From positions 1 to 17,024 of the forward strand of contig JASIJX010000140.1 in the NCBI GenBank assembly GCA_030049955.1: a stretch of 17,024 bases of DNA, in the 5' to 3' direction. Positions 14,097 to 17,024 of this stretch are shown in pieces; within the stretch, counting starts at the first letter, position 1, and each line of letters starts with the position of its first letter. The position numbers and the translations under genes are program-made. This stretch comes from Acidobacteriaceae bacterium (GTDB lineage Bacteria; Acidobacteriota; Terriglobia; Terriglobales; Acidobacteriaceae). The notes under the pieces are model-generated. The model ran no database searches. It had not been told where the DNA came from and saw nothing but the letters and a program-made list of their open reading frames with translations.

Positions 14097-15566
14097 GTGG
14101 CATCCTTCGAACGATTTCGCCAGAACTGGCTGAGGCCGGCTCTGTACTTCGGCAACAATCCGGTGAGCCTGGCCGGCGGTGCCATCACCACCGCTTCTGG
14201 CGTGACGATGATCAGCTATTGGACGGTGGAGATTGTCTTCCGCCACGTCAGCAACAATCCCTACCTGGGCATCATCTTCTTTCTCATTCTGCCGGCACTG
14301 TTCATCATTGGCCTGGCGCTCATTCCAATCGGTATTTATCTGCGGCGCAATACGCTGCTGCGAGCCGGGAAAATTCCCGCGGAGTTCCCGCGGGTCGATT
14401 TCAATGATCCGGTCTTCCGGCATGGCGTTGACATCGTCCTGGTAGCCACGATCGTGAATCTTCTAGTTGTGGCCGCGGCCAGCTATCGGGGTGCGGCGTA
14501 CATGGATTCGCCCGAGTTCTGCGGCCAGTCCTGCCACGTTATGAAGCCTGAGTACACGGCTTACCGGATTTCGCCACATTCGCATGTAGCCTGCGTCGAA
14601 TGCCACATCGGCTCCGGTGCGGCTGCGTACTTCAGCGCCAAAGTGAACGGCACCAAACAGCTTGTAGAAGTCAGTCTGCACCCCGTGGCTCCGTTCGCGC
14701 CGAAGTTTATTCCCAATTACCCCGCGCCGATTCCGTCGCCCGTTGCCAATTTGCGCCCGGCGCGTTACACCTGCGAGGCCTGCCACACGCCCACGCGCTT
14801 TGAAGGTGACAAACTGCTGGTGAAATCCGAATTCGGTGACGACGAAATGAATACGGAGACACAGACGGTGTTGATTTTGCACCTTGGCGGCGAAGACTCC
14901 CTCTCGCATCTCACCGGCATTCACGGCGTACACCTCGGCCACATCGAATACATCGACGCCGATCCGGCGCGGACGACGATTCCATGGGTGCAGCGAACAA
15001 ACCCGGACGGAACTACGACCACGTATGTCTCGTCAGCCCTTAACGGCGCCACGCCTAATGGCGAGCGCCGCACAATGGATTGCATCGACTGTCATAACCG
15101 CGCCGCGCACACTTTTGTCACGCCCGAAGAGGCGATCAATCGCGCCATGGCAGACGGCGCAATCAGCCCAGCGCTTCCGTTTGTGCACAAGCAGGGGCTA
15201 GCGCTGCTCAAAGCGACCTATGCAAGCGAGGCGGATGCGCGCGTAAAAATTCCGCAGCAGCTCGCGGCGTTTTACCGGTCGAGCTATCCTGCAGTGATTA
15301 GCGCAAACGGAGCGCAGGTGAAAGCCGCCGGGGACGAACTCTTTCTGCTCTGGAGCGAGAACGTTTTCCCATTTATGAACGTGACTTGGGGAACGCATCC
15401 GAACAACATCGGTCATCAGGATTACCCCGGCTGTTTCCGTTGCCATGACGGCGATCATGTGTCCAAAGACGGTAAGAGCATCACTCAAGATTGCGCCGCC
15501 TGCCATAACTTGCTGGCCGTCCAAGAGTCGAAGCCGAAAGTGCTGGCGGAGATTGGGATCCAGTAG
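14097..15566 (+). CDS. Membrane-anchored hexaheme cytochrome c (NapC/NrfH-like quinol oxidase)
   Basis: A 489-aa protein with three predicted membrane helices (about 24-48, 57-82 and 110-130) followed by a periplasmic multihaem part. Haem sites are one CGQSCH with three residues between the cysteines (C142/C146/H147) and five CxxCH (C166, C226, C329, C446, C466). The opening SPEFCGQSCHVMKPEY and VACVECHIG resemble NapC/NirT-type cytochromes that take electrons from membrane quinol. The GTG at 14097 was chosen because GGGGG lies just upstream and the protein then starts close to the first helix. The open frame reaches 13998, but that would place the terminator hairpin inside the coding sequence. 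As last gene of the conduit cluster it is the likely inner-membrane entry point for electrons, or the exit point if flow is reversed. Confidence 0.9.
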   Translation: MASFERFRQNWLRPALYFGNNPVSLAGGAITTASGVTMISYWTVEIVFRHVSNNPYLGIIFFLILPALFIIGLALIPIGIYLRRNTLLRAGKIPAEFPRVDFNDPVFRHGVDIVLVATIVNLLVVAAASYRGAAYMDSPEFCGQSCHVMKPEYTAYRISPHSHVACVECHIGSGAAAYFSAKVNGTKQLVEVSLHPVAPFAPKFIPNYPAPIPSPVANLRPARYTCEACHTPTRFEGDKLLVKSEFGDDEMNTETQTVLILHLGGEDSLSHLTGIHGVHLGHIEYIDADPARTTIPWVQRTNPDGTTTTYVSSALNGATPNGERRTMDCIDCHNRAAHTFVTPEEAINRAMADGAISPALPFVHKQGLALLKATYASEADARVKIPQQLAAFYRSSYPAVISANGAQVKAAGDELFLLWSENVFPFMNVTWGTHPNNIGHQDYPGCFRCHDGDHVSKDGKSITQDCAACHNLLAVQESKPKVLAEIGIQ

Positions 15567-15619
15567 TGTGGCCGGCCTGCGCCCTTATTATTCCCGGCTC
15601 TATGGGGGCGAGACAGAAT

Positions 15620-15708
15620 ATGAAGATATTGATTGTCGGAGCCGGCGTAATTGGTGCGGAGTCCAACTCGGCCTGGCGGGTCATACGATTCCGGTTCTTG
15701 AACATGGC
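15620..15708 (+). pseudogene. Frameshifted N-terminal stub of a ketopantoate reductase-like dehydrogenase
   Basis: An ATG at 15620, with GGGGGCGAG upstream, opens MKILIVGAGVIG, a Rossmann dinucleotide-binding start with GxGxxG. The family-typical continuation GVQLGLAGHTIPVLEHG is present, but in a different frame from 15658 onward, so a small deletion or insertion has occurred between them. Nothing of the rest of the protein follows; the sequence runs straight into the end of the hydrogenase protease gene on the other strand. The nearest type I can name is ketopantoate reductase (PanE/ApbA). This appears to be a decayed remnant left at a rearrangement junction. Confidence 0.65.
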
Positions 15709-16163
15709 TGCGTGCCGCAGATCTGCTGCGCGATGCGATCGATAACTTCGATCAATTGTGGCAGAGCACTTTTCACTTTGCGTGAAAGCTGTTCGCCGTG
15801 TGCAAACGATTCGCCGGTGACCGAAACCTCATATGCGTCCGAACTGTTTCCATATAGCACATGGCTTAACGCCATCAGTTGCGCCGGGGTCAGCATGTGT
15901 GTGCCAAATAAGACATTTGTCCCTTGAGCGATGCGCGCCTGACAGATCTCTCCCGGCACCCCTATTTGTCCTGCATCAAGGAAGATTGCGCCTTGGGCCT
16001 GGCTCACGGACTCGGCCAATTCTGGTATGAGCTGATGAACACAGATGATTTCGGCCTTGTCCGGTGAAAATCTCTCACGCAAAAGATCGGCCGCGTGCCA
16101 CGCGATTCCGTCGTCGCTGCAAAGAGGATTTCCATACGCGATGATCAGAATTCGCGGAGTCAT
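15681..16163 (-). CDS. [NiFe]-hydrogenase maturation protease (HyaD/HybD/HoxW family)
   Basis: A 160-aa endopeptidase of the family that removes the C-terminal peptide of the hydrogenase large subunit after nickel insertion. It starts ILIIAYGNPLCSDDGIAWHA. Likely nickel-sensing ligands are D18 (SDDG), D63 (FLDA) and H89 (GTHMLTPAQL), matching E16, D62 and H93 of HybD. ATG 16163 puts the conserved core at the N-terminus; ATG 16196, which overlaps the large-subunit stop by 20 bp, is a real alternative. It directly follows the large-subunit gene, as expected for its substrate. The last eight residues (PCSRTGIV) are encoded antisense to the dehydrogenase stub, so its natural C-terminus may have been replaced. 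Confidence 0.9.
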   Translation of the reverse strand: MTPRILIIAYGNPLCSDDGIAWHAADLLRERFSPDKAEIICVHQLIPELAESVSQAQGAIFLDAGQIGVPGEICQARIAQGTNVLFGTHMLTPAQLMALSHVLYGNSSDAYEVSVTGESFAHGEQLSRKVKSALPQLIEVIDRIAQQICGTQPCSRTGIV

Positions 16164-16176
16164 CGGATCTTTCGCT

Positions 16177-17024
16177 TCAAGGCCGACAAATCTCATCCAC
16201 CACTGCCCCGTCCGGTCCGATTAATTGGAGCTTAAGCGCCATCTGACCGAGCGCATGCGTGGAACAACTCAGGCAGGGATCATAGGCACGAATGACTGCC
16301 TCAACGCGATTCAACATGCCGCGCGTAAGTTTGTCACCGCTTACATAGTGCTGCGCTACCTGCAGCACACTCCGGTTCATTGCAAGATTGTTTTGTCCGG
16401 TGGCGATGATGAGATTTACCCACTTAATCAGGCCGTGCTCGTCAATCTTGTAGTGATGGAAGAGCGTGCCGCGCGGTGCTTCGGCTGCACCTACGCCTTC
16501 TAAAGCGTTTGGATTCGCTATGGCGCGAACATGTTTCGACAGAATTTCCGGATCATTGAGCAACTGCTCGATCCGTTCTACGCAATACAGGATCTCGACC
16601 AGCCGAGCCTGGTGATAGTAGAAGGAACTCACAACGGCATTCGGTTGCCGCTCGCGGAATTCAGACAGCGCCTGATCTGCGAGCGGAGTGCCGCATTGGC
16701 TGCACACATTCAGTCGTGCCAGCGGACCCACGCGGTAGATACCATCCGGAAACCCCCTGGGCAGATAATACGCGGATTTCAAATAGCTCCACGGCTCAAC
16801 CTTTTCGCCCAGATACTCGAAGTAGCGCGCTGGATCGAGTTGACTTGCAACCTTCTCGCCAGTCTCGTCCACAAAGCGGATTTCGCCGTCGTAGAATGTC
16901 AGGCCACCGTCTCGTTTCACAATGCTCATGAACAGCGATGGGAAGTTGCCGAAGACACTGACCTCCTCGCGAAACTTGTCAGTCACACTCTTGAGCCACT
17001 CCAAGCTGCGCATAGCGATGGCGA
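16177..17024 (-). CDS. [NiFe]-hydrogenase large subunit, group 3-like (5' end off the window)
   Basis: The C-terminal 281 or so residues of a hydrogenase catalytic subunit. Counting from the visible start, the markers are FPSLFMSIV, the stretch WSYLKSAYYLPRGFPDGIYRVGPLARLN, EGVGAAEAPRGTLFHHY, and the C-terminal nickel-site motif DPCLSCSTHALGQM. The protein continues 25 residues past the motif's histidine, consistent with a precursor cleaved by the adjacent protease. The motifs fit group 3 (bidirectional, cofactor-coupled; HoxH/FrhA/MvhA-type) better than group 1. The subgroup cannot be fixed without the N-terminus and the partner subunits. The frame is open to the window edge, and the ATG at 17013 is probably internal. 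The proximal cysteines of the active site (L1 motif) are off the window. Confidence 0.9.
   Translation of the reverse strand, partial: AIAMRSLEWLKSVTDKFREEVSVFGNFPSLFMSIVKRDGGLTFYDGEIRFVDETGEKVASQLDPARYFEYLGEKVEPWSYLKSAYYLPRGFPDGIYRVGPLARLNVCSQCGTPLADQALSEFRERQPNAVVSSFYYHQARLVEILYCVERIEQLLNDPEILSKHVRAIANPNALEGVGAAEAPRGTLFHHYKIDEHGLIKWVNLIIATGQNNLAMNRSVLQVAQHYVSGDKLTRGMLNRVEAVIRAYDPCLSCSTHALGQMALKLQLIGPDGAVVDEICRP

Overview
The window (17,024 bp, moderately GC-rich) looks like a respiratory and regulatory region of a Gram-negative bacterium. The paired decaheme cytochrome and outer-membrane barrel, the membrane multiheme cytochrome, the stress-protein/phosphotransacylase cluster and the sigma-54 regulators would suit an Acidobacteriota (Terriglobia-like) genome. 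That taxonomic guess is inference, because no rRNA, tRNA or ribosomal marker is present. No CRISPR array, insertion sequence, tRNA or rRNA was seen.

Layout from left to right. (1) 1-240: C-terminal end of an unrecognised protein. (2) 304-3713: a signalling cluster with a soluble PAS-PAS histidine kinase, a stand-alone receiver protein and, convergently, an NtrC-type sigma-54 activator. (3) 3741-3845: a compact control region with three copies of a 16-bp box, a GTGA-N6-TCAC palindrome and a good -24/-12 sigma-54 promoter, all in front of (4) a Crp/Fnr-family regulator (3882-4571). (5) 8252 down to 4649, minus strand: universal stress protein, phosphate acetyl/butyryltransferase, second universal stress protein, small cytochrome c. 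(6) 8253-8624: divergent control region with two more GTGA-N6-TCAC sites. (7) 8625-15566, plus strand: radical SAM/SPASM protein, periplasmic decaheme cytochrome (MtrA/DmsE type), 855-aa outer-membrane barrel (MtrB/PioB type), small cytochrome c and a membrane-anchored hexaheme cytochrome (NapC/NrfH-like). (8) About 15620-15708: frameshifted stub of a Rossmann-fold dehydrogenase. (9) 17024 down to 15681, minus strand: C-terminal part of a group 3-like [NiFe]-hydrogenase large subunit and its maturation protease.

Proposed working model (inference). The kinase and NtrC-type regulator sense a redox or energy signal. The NtrC-type protein binds the three 16-bp boxes and switches on the sigma-54 promoter of the Crp/Fnr gene. 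The Crp/Fnr protein has a CRP-type recognition helix and N-terminal cysteines. It would then bind the GTGA-N6-TCAC sites in front of itself, the stress/phosphotransacylase operon, the radical SAM gene and the decaheme cytochrome gene. The output would be a quinol-to-outer-membrane electron conduit (hexaheme quinol oxidase, small cytochrome c, MtrA in MtrB) plus an energy-limitation operon. No MtrC-like outer-membrane multiheme lipoprotein is visible, so the conduit could export electrons or, as in PioAB/MtoAB systems, import them.

Several of the longest open frames run upstream past the likely real starts. The starts given here were moved to ATG or GTG codons that have a Shine-Dalgarno sequence, a signal peptide or family-typical N-terminus, or that lie downstream of a control element.
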